A DNA stretch of 64,000 nt from Lepiota brunneoincarnata (lineage: Eukaryota; Basidiomycota; Agaricomycetes; Agaricales; Agaricaceae), in contig JAEBUN010000008.1 of the NCBI GenBank assembly GCA_023014365.1, positions 1,302,001 through 1,366,000 on the forward strand, read 5' to 3'. How positions within the stretch are numbered: the stretch's first letter is position 1; each line of letters begins with the position of its first letter. The position numbers and the translations under genes were made by a program. Under the pieces are notes generated by a model, which searched no databases, was not told where the DNA came from, and worked only from the letters and a program-made list of their open reading frames with translations. Positions 52,933 to 63,239 of the stretch are shown piece by piece.

Positions 52933-55040
52933 TAGTAGCCCAAATCCACAACTTGGATTTTAGCTGGTTTATATTTGTTTTATGCTGAGTGGTCAGGTCC
53001 CTCGTTCGTTCCCCTTTTGTTCCACCCATGCCGTAACCTTGGCTCCGATGGATCGCAAGATTCTCGCCTGTTAGGCCCAAATGTTCGCACAATCTGCGTC
53101 TAAAAGTAGTAGCCACTAAGGACTGAGAACACCGGTGAGACCTTGTGTCAACAAAGGAATCCAAGGGAATGCGGCTAACGCTTTTGGCCTCGCCTGCCAT
53201 TCAGTCCCTTGTGCGGGGACTAGACTTTGGGAATCTCGTAGCTTTCCGGTATCGGAATCAGCTGACACCCGTCGTTGCACGAGAGTGCAATAGTCTTGGT
53301 CCCGCGAGTTGTACCACCACACTTGTCAATTTTCATTATCCAGTGCTAACCTATGGTGTGGCGCATTTTTTCATTGACATCTCCAAGAACATCTCCGTCA
53401 CCCCTGGTAAATTGACACTATTATTTATTGCAGGTTCGTAACCGGAGCGTCCGTTTAGTCACTTTTTAATTACCGGAAGCCGTGTCGGGGCTGGAACTAG
53501 GACACAGTGATCCTTCCCTAGGGACCAAGAATCATTCGAAAGAAAAGTGTTGGACCTATCACGAGATATTGGGAATATGGGAATATTCATCTTTCTCGCA
53601 CAAAGGTGCCGTCTCCGACTTTTGAGAGTGAAACACGTTTGATCAATATAGATCATCGATTCATCCGAGTTCCTCTAGCCGGGTGGGATGTGTCCGAACA
53701 TCCTGTAGAGCGCCATACCAGTCCCTGCATCCTCCGCACTCCGGATCATCCGACGTGTTGGCTTGCGGGGGTACACCGGAATCATTAATGCCGTCTCGGG
53801 GTATCGTGGGCAACCCATAAACAAGCAGTGGGCCAGTGACGAGAAACATTTGCGTTAGCTTATATACAAGATGTTTGGGTATCGGACTGCTGTTGTTATA
53901 TAAACGGTCACAGACAATTTACACTAGTTCACTCCACTAATTCGGCTATTTCGGGGGCGGCAGAGGAAATTGTAAATTCACGGATAATGACTGTACATAC
54001 ATTCAGGAGCGCACGCCAGATCCGTCTCGGACACCGACTCCACTGTATAACCACAGATCGACGAACCACTAAGAATGAATGTAGAAAGAGCATCATCAGT
54101 ATGCAGGAACAGAGCTTCCCGCAACCCAGTCGTCCCACTATCGGAGGCATTTCATTCGAGCACCGCTAAAAAGGCACTAAGAGGCAAAAAGGTAGTGAGC
54201 ACCCCATGAATTGGTAGCACCAATTTAAAAATTTAGGCACCTCCAGTGGTTCGTGTCGACACCGCACTCAACAGTCCTTGTGCCTGCATATGTACCGCCA
54301 CTGTCGATCAAATATCGATATTAATATGGCCTGCAGATCCTCGGTCCGGGTATTCAACTTCACAGGACGTCTTGACCCTCACTTGGTATAAGTGCTTATG
54401 TTCCTCGATATTATTGCATCGGAGGTCGTCAGGGGGGTCAGCGTGGGCTCACCAATGAAGGTGGAGTCAGCTGTTAGAAGTATTCCATGGCCTGTGGGAC
54501 ATGCATTTTTATTGGAGATTTGAAATTTCGTGGGTGCGCACGAAAAGCGCGGACAACTTGTAAAAAGTTTGCGTGCATCAATACTTGAACACCCTCATCG
54601 GGCGGTGGGGGGGGGGCGGGTATAACAACCCTGCCGGCATCGACCGTGATGCTCGGTACTCAGGGAGCACTGGTGGTGCCGGTGAAGGTCCCTATTGTGT
54701 GTGTTACAGTATGTCAGAAGACCCCACATACACAAGTCCGAGAGGTCCCAATTTCACGCGCAAACAGAAAGCCGCATTACAAACATTGTGTGCAAGGCCT
54801 CTGACGAGCGCTTGCCATAAGCTTCCCCCGCCCCCACTCCCCGTCAAGTCAGGCTAGTTGACTCTGATACTCATCAGGCCAAAATATCCTTTTGGCCAAA
54901 AACGTCATTATATATTATCAGCAGACTAAAATCACAGGGGGCGAACCTAAAACACGGCGTGAAAACCCCGAGGTCAAGTACACACTACATAAGGTCTTTT
55001 CACTACCGTTTCAACATCCTCCCCCCTTCACTATCCACCA
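52933..55040. other. Intergenic, about 2.1 kb
   Basis: Includes the GMC promoter. No supportable gene; there is a G-run near 54606-54616 and several short ORFs on both strands. Confidence 0.4.
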
Positions 55041-55669
55041 ATGCTCAAACTCACCCTATTTCTAGCCTCGCTCAGCACCCTCGCCACAACAACCTGTCCA
55101 AGCATACACCTGCACCTGCAATGGTAAAACCTCGTACAAACCACACAAATCGCTTCATTGACCTCAAATTTCGAACCCCAGGCAGATCCTACACCAACAG
55201 CGATATCTTCGGCGCAGTCAACAAAGGATACAGCATAGACCAAGCCGCCAATCAGCCCAAGTACGCTTCTTTCCCCCCTTCCCCCCCCCCCTTCCAAATC
55301 CCCGGGGATTCAAAGAACTTTTTTTAACTTGAATTCGAAACCCACCAGCGGCCTTTTCCCCCACCGCTACACCAACCCCAACTCCCTCTCCTACCCCTGG
55401 TGCTCCGCCGACGGCGCTCACCTCGCAGAATACCCACTCCTTACCGTACCCCCGGGCCCATACGTCAACGGAGGCACGCCAGGACCAGATAGAGTGATCT
55501 ACCTCGTGGGACGCGCAAGGACATTCTGTGGTGAGTCTTATTAAGCTTTTTCATCAATCTTTTGGTAGTGCATTGTTTTGACTTGAAATGGTTGAAACAA
55601 GGGTGCATGACACAAGCAACCTACTCTACCGGCACTGAGGACTTTGTTCATTGTCAGAACGACTTTTGA
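55041..55669 (+). CDS. Secreted RNase T1/N1-family protein with a substituted catalytic histidine
   Basis: Guanyl-specific fungal RNases of the T1 family cleave RNA after G. The start MLKLTLFLASLSTLATT is a signal peptide; the mature part reads YTCTCNGK, then after an intron YTNSDIFGAVNKGYSIDQAA, then GLFPHRYTN, AEYPLLTVPPGPYVNGGTPG, DRVIYL, CG, and after a last intron CMTQATYSTGTEDFVHC, stop at 55667-55669. Relative to RNase T1, the His of the PHxY segment, the Glu of (Y/A)E(W/Y)P and the Arg of DRV are kept, but the second catalytic His (THxGA in T1) is Gln here. There is also a one-base frame mismatch around 55085-55097 between the signal peptide and mature part that no normal intron explains. 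It may be inactive or a decaying copy. Confidence 0.78.
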
Positions 55670-55731
55670 ATTCCGTACACATTTTCATGTTGTAGTAAGT
55701 AATACAAAATAAGTCAATCAACAAACCCTTA

Positions 55732-57684
55732 TCACTGCCTCCTACCAGGATCATACCTCGACATATTCAACGACCCTCCATAAGCCCCAGAGTCTCCAGG
55801 TAAAAACGTAGCAGGGGGTGCGCATCCCGGTGGAAGAGTCGAGTAGTCCTGTGATTGAGACCGAGAACCTGCTCCATCCGAACTCAACCGGTGTGATGGC
55901 GCAAAACGACCCTGAGCGCGAGCATTGTTACCCGAGTACACCGAGCCCGTTAGAGGTACATGCGCGTGTTGCGTTGACGGTTCGGGCATCACGGGCGTAC
56001 CGTTGAAGTAATCAGACGAAGTATAAGGAAGGTTCCCATCCGGTGCAGGACGCAGGGGGAGTAGCGGTGGTGGTGGTGGTGCTGCTAGTGGCGTTCCAGA
56101 ACCGATCGCCGCATGGTCAGAAGGTCCTGCATCATATCCACTCCCACTCCCACTCGACCCATACCTCCTATGTTCCCCCTGCTCCCCAACTTTCATCGAA
56201 GCTTGATGCATCAACGTCACTTCCCCCTCTCCCGCCGTAGGCTGTAACTCATCCTTCCCCACCCCCCTAAACTTCATCCCATACTCCCTACACGCCTCCA
56301 CACTCTCCTTCAACCTCGGATCCTCCCTATCCCACGCATGAACCACAAACCCGGGGAAATTATACTCCAGCAACTCTTTCAACTCGGGCAACATCAACGG
56401 ATCAGGTGCATACGTCCCACTATTATTATCAATCACCAACTCCCACTCCACCTCACTATCCTCCTTCTCATCCGAAAAATTCTGCCAACCCCCTTGAGGC
56501 CTCGGATGAAACTCACCACTATACCTCACCGTCTCACAACAATTCGAATGCAGCGCATGCTTCGACGCAAAATCCACAAAAAACGCAGCACCCGTCTCCG
56601 AAAACCTAAACGAATCATCATCAGAAGAGATGATGTACGTATACACAGCCGGTTTGACACGTTTCGCATGTTGCATCTGTGCACCCGCATTTTGAGACCC
56701 AGGACGACTCGCCCCGCCGTGTAAGATGTCAATCACATCTGTACTTTTTTCGATGATCCCGAAACCGTTCGCGGCGGTGCGGGCGTAGAGCATTCGATGG
56801 CCTGCTTGGATTCCGGAGCGGACTGCGATAGATGTCGGACCTTGGAAGATGTTTTGAGCGGCTTTGTATTTCCTGTTCCAGGGTTGGTGGATGTCACGGA
56901 AGAAGAGGGGGACACCCTTGAGGTACATTTTCCATGTGGAATACAAGCGTGCTTGGTCGAGATTGGTGAGAAGGCCGACGGTAGGTGAGAAATGGATCGA
57001 GTAGCGGATGGGGCCGTCGAAGAGGTAGGGGAAGCGAGAGGCTTTGGAGGGATCACCACTCGGTGTGGAGTCGATCTAACGGTAGTTGTTATCAGAGAAG
57101 GATACGATGGGAACAATTTACCTTGAGCCAAAATGTACCCCGAGACCTACGAAATAGAGGACCTGTAATCTCAGCCTCCTTGGCACCTGCGGCTACACTC
57201 GTCTCGAACCCTCCAATATAGTCATCCGTCACTGCTCCCTCGTCCTTGTCCATCACAGTAACTTGCAGTGTCGCAGTGATGGGCACGTTCTTGATGCGCC
57301 ATACCTCGTTCCATACAGGTGCGAGGTTATTCGAGATGACCTTGGAACTAACGAAAAGAAGTGAGATAATATGGACACACTTAAAAAAAAAGAGAGACGT
57401 ACACAAACGAAACACGTTTATCAATCTTGGCAACAAAATAGGGATCAGCAGTACCGACAACGTCCATCTTGGGCAATCCAGACGCTCCGATGAAGTGTAC
57501 GTTGAGATCGACAAACGATGTACCCGGTGCGATTTCGGTAATCTTGCCCTCTACTTTACCGAGGACGGAGGCGAGGCGGCTAGAGTGGGATTCGGACCTG
57601 GCCCTTGCAGGTTTGGAACAAGCGTCGCCCTAGCGACTCGAGCATGTGGGACATGCTAAGGGGATTTCGCTTGCCTCCTGGCAT
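55732..57684 (-). CDS. C2-domain protein, fungal type
   Basis: C2 domains bind phospholipids, often with Ca2+. The coding start is MPGGKRNPLSMSHMLES (57684). The C2 domain follows: GKVEGKITEIAPGTSFVDLN, VHFIGASGLPKMDVVGTADP then YFVAKI (Ca2+-loop DxxGxxDPY), an intron, SKVISNNLAPVWNEVWRIKN, TLQVTVMDKDEGAVTDDYIG, FRRSRGTFWLKI, and after an intron a 400-codon open frame: GVPLFFRDIHQPWNRKYKAA, GPTSIAVRSGIQAGHRMLYA, TAANGFGIIEKSTDVIDIL, TYIISSDDDSFRFSETGAAF, EWELVIDNNSGTYAPDPLML, LLEYNFPGFVVHAWDREDPR. It ends in a Gly/Ser/Pro-rich tail, stop at 55732. The N-terminal block and the C2 frame differ by one base near 57620; a very short intron (GTCGCTAGG...TGCAAG) restores the frame but is only about 34 nt. 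It lies tail-to-tail with the RNase gene, 62 bp apart. Confidence 0.78.
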
Positions 57685-58124
57685 GATGGGGTTGGTGGGG
57701 TTGAGGTTGGGTGATTGTGGTCTTTGAATCAGAATCGGAGCGTGGTATTTATACGCATGTTATTCTTAGCGGCAGTGCCGGGCACAGCTTGTTTCATGTT
57801 TTTAGTTCTCATTCCACGGCGTAATTCAATCGTAAATGGTTACGCAGGAGTATTTAGATAACGAGCGTACAGGTTAGAAAATGAACGGAGAGAGGAATTG
57901 GTACGACACCGGAGCAATGAAGGATGGACGGCCTAGGGTTACCAAAACAGATAAACTGGGTACAATCAAGTTCATCACAAGAGAAGCACATACCAGGCTA
58001 TGTAGAGCGCAATAGTTCCACATCATGCGCCCGCGGCCGATTCGGTACCATCCATCTCTTCTCTCTCACACACAGCGCCCCTCACACATCCCCGTTGCCA
58101 GCACCACACAACTTTTTTCCACGC
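57685..58124. other. Intergenic, about 440 bp
   Basis: Promoter region of the C2 gene and 3' flank of the next minus-strand locus. No gene seen. Confidence 0.4.
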
Positions 58125-59045
58125 TCAGCACACCAAATCTTCCAAACACCACGATGCTTCTGCACCGGCTAGCGGCGACCGTTTCTTGGCCTTCACCGGA
58201 ACCTTGTTATCGCCAACCGCAGCCTCAGGCCGCGATTTTCCCTTTGAGCGATGCCGAAATCGGAACAACAATGACGCAGTCACCTGCTCCGGGGTCATGA
58301 TCGGCAGATATGGCGGAAAGGGGGCAGTTGAAGGAACGGGAGGGCTCGAGTCTTGTTGCATCTGGGTATCTACATCCATATCGACCTCCGCAAAGAATGG
58401 ATCCGAGGGAACCGGGGCCACATCCAACCACTGGGGATTCATATCGTTGAATATCAGGTAAGACCGAAGTCGACTAGCGAGCAATGATTCCTGCGCGTCA
58501 AGTGCAGAAGAAACACAAATGGACTGGGCTATATCGACATCCATCGCATCCGGACCTTTAATCCCCCGGAAAACTCGCGTTGTGCACGCCTCCGTGCTAC
58601 GCTGCGGTAAACGGTGCACATGAACCGCAAATCAGCCGCGGTTTTCCTCGAGGCCTTGGGTTTTCGCTGGGAAATTGCGAGGGAATGACATGCAGGGGTA
58701 GTCGGTGGTGGCTGATGATGAAGACGATGAGGATGAGGATGAAAGGTTCGCTTTCCGTGCACGTTTCCTAGGAGGTGTTGGTGAGGCCCGCTCTGGCTCT
58801 GACTCGACTGGCGAGGAGCTCGAAGGCGGAGGCGGCTGCACCAGACGTGCTAACGAGCGTCTCTTGCGGAGGAGGGGCGAAGCCTGTGTGCGAATGCGGG
58901 GTCGCGGAGGAAGTATGGAGGAAGGTTTTGTAGGAGATGTAGATGTTGGAATTGAGATGGGCGCGGAAGGGAATGGTACAGGAGGCAGGTGCTGAGGGAA
59001 AGGGAATGAAGCTGAACGAGTCTGAACTACCAGAGACGGATACAC
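58125..59045 (-). CDS. Low-complexity hypothetical protein (possible frame-broken gene)
   Basis: Two minus-strand open frames in the same register are separated by one TGA at 58632-58634. The first (59045..58632) begins MYPSLVVQTRSASFPFPQHL, is Pro/Ser-rich, and carries KRARKANLSSSSSSSSSS, an NLS-like motif followed by a Ser run. The second (58619..58125) contains DAMDVDIAQSICVSSALDAQ, ESLLASRLRSYLIFNDMNPQ and SDPFFAEVDMDVDTQMQQ and ends EDLVC. A different frame across the junction reads KTAADLRFMCTVYRSVARRR, which looks coding, so the true path may switch frame twice. It resembles a nuclear, largely disordered basidiomycete protein. No family recognised. Confidence 0.4.
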
Positions 59046-59559
59046 TTGTGAGGGAAAGAGTACAGGTGGGTGCTGTCCTTGTGCACTAGTTTACGCTTGA
59101 AGGATACTGGACTGTTCGTGGTGTTCAGAAGAGGTAGAATGAGAGTCATGACGAGGAGAAGAGAAGAGGAGAGAATAAGAACACGCACGAGGCAAGAACG
59201 AAAACGAGTGACCCTTGTAATATACTCAGCAAGAATCACGTGACTCTCACGTGCACCGCGTCTCCCACCTCGAGGACACAAAGAAGCTCTGCGGAAGCTC
59301 TTCCGGCGCAGCGATGGGGGGAACGATTAGCACAACCTTCATAGAACATTGCAGCCGTCTCCTCATGGATAGCAAGTCGTGACTCGGCGGCAGGTCAACC
59401 CAAGAGACCGAAACGGGACTTGGCAGTCTTCTAGGTCCTATTGGATGACACAGCCGTGAGCCTAATTCTGATCTACACATAAACCCTGTCGATCTCTATC
59501 ACAATTATACAATATATATTCAGCCTCGAAACTAGATATGACCCAAAGCGCCTCTCCTC

Positions 59560-60671
59560 ATGGCATACCCCGGCAGAAATCTCAAGCTCCTCGCTCTGAC
59601 CATCACATCACTCCCTTTCACCGTCCTAGCCAGGCGCGGTGGTAGTCGCGGGGGGAGGTTCAGCTTCCGGCAACGTAGGCATCGGCGGCTCGGATTCATC
59701 AGAAAATCTAAGCCTCGAACCCAGTCGATGCCGCCATATTCGCTTTCTCCGTTATCTTCGCCATCTTCACGGCGCTGCAGGCAATCTATGCAGCGTTCAA
59801 CATCTACAAGCGTACCACAAAACAACCTCCTTCCATCACACTCCCCGAATTCACTCTCGGTCCTATCTTCCCGACCTTCCTCTTCTTATCAACTTTAGCG
59901 CTCACAGCGTATTATGTTCTCACCGCAATATTCTGGGGCCTCGCCTTTAACCAGAACGCTCGATCCAGTCGCATATCTCCCCTTCGATTATATCAATGCT
60001 CTGACCTCGCTGTCAGTCATCAACGACACCCTCCTCATCTCGGCTCTCCTCGCGCTCATCTCACATCGAGAAAAAGTGTTGCTCGGCAACAACTCCAATA
60101 CATGGCGTTATATCAAAACGATCATAAACACAGTATTAATCGCCACCATGCTGGCTCTGGGCATGGCATATGTGGGAGTACGGACGACAGGTAGAGCGTC
60201 CCGCTCGAGGGCGGACGATCCAAACCGCGGAGAATGTTTATGGGGCTTATATCTCCTTTGTCCTTATTGCCGCGGTGGTTGTTGCTGGTTCTTCTGCCGC
60301 TTTATATGTTCGCGCCAAGCGTAGTTTGGTCAATGATAATCAGGTGAAGTCGTACTTGGCATCAACGTCACAGCGAATATCTTCTAATCGCTTTCTAGAT
60401 CGTTCGCCGCACCGCCTTTATCATCTCTCCTCTTCTTATCATACATGCTATATTCCCCATCATTTCATGGAAACTGATAAGGACTGCCACCCGTGGCGAG
60501 GTGGCACGATGGAATCTGGCTGCCATAATCATTCTTTGCGTCACGATGTTTATTATCATCACCTTGTGCCTGAGGTTTGGTATACCTGTGACAGCCAAGC
60601 AGAACAAAAACCCTCTACGATCAACTTCGAAGGGTGATGTGTCTCCTCATAAGGAGTACCAGGATGCATGA
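59560..60671 (+). CDS. Seven-helix membrane protein with N-terminal signal-like segment
   Basis: The start MAYPGRNLKLLALTITSLPF then TVLARRGG resembles a signal peptide. An intron (GTAGGCATC...ACCCAG) joins FSFRQL to DAAIFAFSVIFAIFTALQAI. Hydrophobic segments in order: IFAFSVIFAIFTALQ, GPIFPTFLFLSTLALTAYYV, NALTSLSVINDTLLISALLA, IKTIINTVLIATMLALGMAY, VYGAYISFVLIAAVVVAGSS, FIISPLLIIHAIFPIISW and LAAIIILCVTMFIIITLCLR, i.e. seven helices. The hydrophilic tail ends GDVSPHKEYQDA, stop at 60669-60671. The frame changes near 59945 (FWGLAFN to TLDPVAYLPF) without an obvious intron, and near 60190 where a short intron could fit. The topology is receptor-like but I cannot assign a family. Confidence 0.55.
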
Positions 60672-60884
60672 GGGAGGGAGGGGGGTTCTGCAAGTACCCA
60701 ACCACATTGCTTGTTTTTAACTCTTATCTGTAAATTTGCGAGCAGTTTGTTCACTATTCGCCCCGGCGTTACTGTAATGATTGTACTTACCCCCCTGTGA
60801 AGCTTGTCCATGATTCATTCCTGATCGGCTGCGCATTTGCCCTACTTTGAAGCTGGAGCGTGTTCTTGCAACGCAAGGTCGAAG

Positions 60885-60900
60885 TATATATATATATATC
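60885..60900. repeat. Short (TA)n microsatellite
   Basis: GTATATATATATATATC between the membrane-protein gene and the MPFFE cluster. Confidence 0.7.
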
Positions 60901-61159
60901 TGTGAGCAATCGCTTCTTCCGAAGGACAATAATAAAAGAACGCACAGCAAATTAGCTGCTGATGAAGATGAAGATGAGGAACCTCATACTCCGAGTCATT
61001 TGGGTCCAGCGCTCAAACCGGTGAAGGAAGGAATGGCAATCCTTGGGGGTTCATAGAACAATTGCGAAGAGAGCAGCAATTTGGAAAGTGAAAGTGGGGG
61101 CTGTCGGCCGTGTCCAGATTGATGGTGGGAGAAGTGCTAACCCCGCACGTTTCTGGGGC

Positions 61160-61175
61160 GGTGTATATACATACA
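61160..61175 (+). promoter_or_regulatory. TATA-like element upstream of MPFFE copy A
   Basis: GTGTATATACATACAT lies about 90 bp upstream of the ATG at 61255 on the same strand. Confidence 0.35.
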
Positions 61176-61254
61176 TACGCCTAATGACCACTGAAATATT
61201 GCAACTTGCTGTGCCGTCATCCACTTCGTCCCTTCCTTCCCCGCGCTGTAAACC

Positions 61255-61929
61255 ATGCCGTTCTTCGAAGCTGCTAGATACAAGATCGAGTCTGGGGTTA
61301 CGTGTTACAATTTCGCTAGTTTCGAGACAGTGGACTATTTAGATTTTTGTGGGGGCAACCTCGCTCTCCCTTCGATGACACGCCAAGAGTGACTCACAAC
61401 CGAGATAGTGGAGGATGACGAACCCGAGATATATTCGTTGGATGGTCAAATCAATCGATGCCTTCCACAGAGCATCATCCTCAACCCTGCTCTTGCTTCT
61501 TGGGATTCTTGCAATCTCCCATCTTCACTCGATCCCACATCTTCAACCGCACCCGCAACTGAGGCTTTCCGGCAACCGGATCTTACCACGGCAGGCCTGT
61601 CTTTACCTACTTCTCCAGGTGCATATATCCCGTTACTGGTCTAGTCTCTATTAGTATTAGCCCAGGTCCTGCCATCTCCACCCGCGGAGTCGTCTATCCC
61701 TGGGAGTACTTCTCGCACTCTACACCCTATCCCGCCCAATGGTACCGTCATCCCAGCTAGACAAGCTTCTTCATCCAGTGAGACACTCGGAAGTGGGGCA
61801 GTCCGGAATGGCGGAAAGAACACGGGGCGGTCCTCTGGGCTCTTAGGAAAAGTAGGAATAAGGAAGCATGCTAAGAAGCAGGGTAGGGCTCAGGGAGCCA
61901 AAGTAAGAGACGCTGTTGTTCCCCAGTGA
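61255..61929 (+). CDS. MPFFE-family small protein, copy A
   Basis: From memory, Agaricomycete genomes carry many short proteins starting MPFFxxAxxFxI; their role is unknown. This copy begins MPFFEAARYKIESGVTCYNF. A donor around the GTGGGGGCAACC at 61347 likely joins to VEDDEPEIYSLDGQINRCLP and SLDPTSSTAPATEAF; an intron GTGCATATA...GTATTAG leads to AQVLPSPPAESSIPGSTSRT, ETLGSGAVRNGGKNTGRSSG and a basic tail KVGIRKHAKKQGRAQGAKVR ending VVPQ, stop at 61927-61929. The intron positions and the SLDPTSS, Pro-rich and basic-tail modules match copy C, so A and C are paralogues. The first exon junction is not certain. Confidence 0.55.
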
Positions 61930-62196
61930 ATCTGAGAAAATACACGTCTGTCATCGCGACTGCTGCGAATGTGTTCTAAGTCGAATTTTGCGGAGCATTG
62001 TTCTTGTTTAATTATTTTGAGTGCAGAGACATGATGAATCGTACATAAAATGATGAATCAGACCAATACTGTAAGTGGAGACACATGTTCGCCGTCATCT
62101 CGTGGCAGTGTACAGGACATCTGCGGCCGCCACAACACAACACTGTCCATCTTCTGGCTCCCAGTGATCTCTTTTTTTATTTCCAAAGGGCATGCT

Positions 62197-62313
62197 ATGC
62201 CGTTTTTCGAAGGTAGATGCAGACACAGGCCTGGAGGGTCTTCTTGCAACGCCTTGTGTTACGACATTGTCGGATCCTTTCGAATTTGTGAGCAACCACT
62301 TTCTCTTCAATGA
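62197..62313 (+). pseudogene. MPFFE-family copy B, truncated
   Basis: Only a first exon is recognisable: MPFFEGRCRHRPGGSSCNAL, then a GTGAGCAACCAC donor followed by TTTCTCTTCAATGA, matching the copy C donor GTGAGCAACCCC and its TTTCAATGACAC. No second exon (SLDPTSS module, Pro-rich and basic tail) follows before copy C begins at 62526. Read without splicing it ends at 62311-62313. Probably a partial duplicate left between A and C. Confidence 0.5.
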
Positions 62314-62525
62314 AAACTTCGAGTAGGGCTTTTGGAAACAAAGATGGACAGGGCGTTGATCCCCGGTGAAGACATGGCTGTTGTCAATTTATATGAACTC
62401 AAGAGTGTTCCTGTTTGGGCCTACTTGAGGATTGAGGCAGTATACAGCCAGGGGGGCCGTGGCCGCTAGGTTGCTGTTCTCCGCCCACGACGACAAAAAA
62501 TCCCCTTGCTTCCTTGAGAGTACGC

Positions 62526-63239
62526 ATGCCGTTCTTCGAATACGTGTGTCGCAGAACCGGGTCCAGGGATTGCGTTTGCAATAGTTCCTGTGCGCGCAGG
62601 GTCGTGTACATTGATCTTGGTGAGCAACCCCATCCCTTTCAATGACACAAGACACGAGCACATTTCACATCAGCTGAGGATGACCAGGCCAAGGTCGTAT
62701 CCTACTCGTCGGACGGTCAGCCCACCAGCGACCCATACTCTATGGCCTCCCGGTCTTTGATCCCAGGTTATCTCTCGTCGATACATCAACCTTCGCTTGA
62801 TCCTACATCTTCACATAGTTCAACTGCAGACACCTCGGTGGCCTCTTTGAGCGGTGATATTTATGATCAGATGTGGCAGCCAAAGACCATGAGCCAGTCC
62901 TCACCTCCCTCTTCAGGTATGTTTGGCCTATGCTTCTCACTGATTATCACGAATACCAAACTCATGTCTATTGCCATGTTATTGATATTAGCCCAGATCC
63001 CGCCTCCATTCACACGTCCACCTGCGCCAGGGAGCTTCTTTTCGACCCCACCACCTCCGAATCCACCCACCTTGGTCGAAATCCCGGCCTCTCCGTCTAC
63101 CACCCAAGACACTAAGCCTCCTGAGAGTGGGCCTGCTCGGCATGGCAGAAGGAAGGAACGGTGGTCATTGGGGTTCAAGGGGGGGGCTACGAATACAAAA
63201 GCGGAAGAAGTCGGTTGGGTTTCAGGCAGCCAAAGATGA
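62526..63239 (+). CDS. MPFFE-family small protein, copy C
   Basis: Exon 1 is MPFFEYVCRRTGSRDCVCNS then SCARRVVYIDLG with donor GTGAGCAACC. Exon 2 (after ...CACATCAG) reads AEDDQAKVVSYSSDGQPTSD, SLIPGYLSSIHQPSLDPTSS and PKTMSQSSPPSS. An intron GTATGTTTG...GATATTAG leads to AQIPPPFTRPPAPGSFFSTP, SPSTTQDTKPPESGPARHGR and a tail ending EVGWVSGSQR, stop at 63237-63239. It is Cys-enriched in exon 1 (five Cys). The module order equals that of copy A. Function unknown; the Pro-rich and basic parts look disordered. Confidence 0.55.

Noticed and set aside
56338..57131. Long Pro/Thr- or Arg/Ile-rich ORFs overlapping the C2 gene
   Set aside because: These are shadows of the intact 404-codon C2-protein frame; their composition is that of its reverse or shifted frames.
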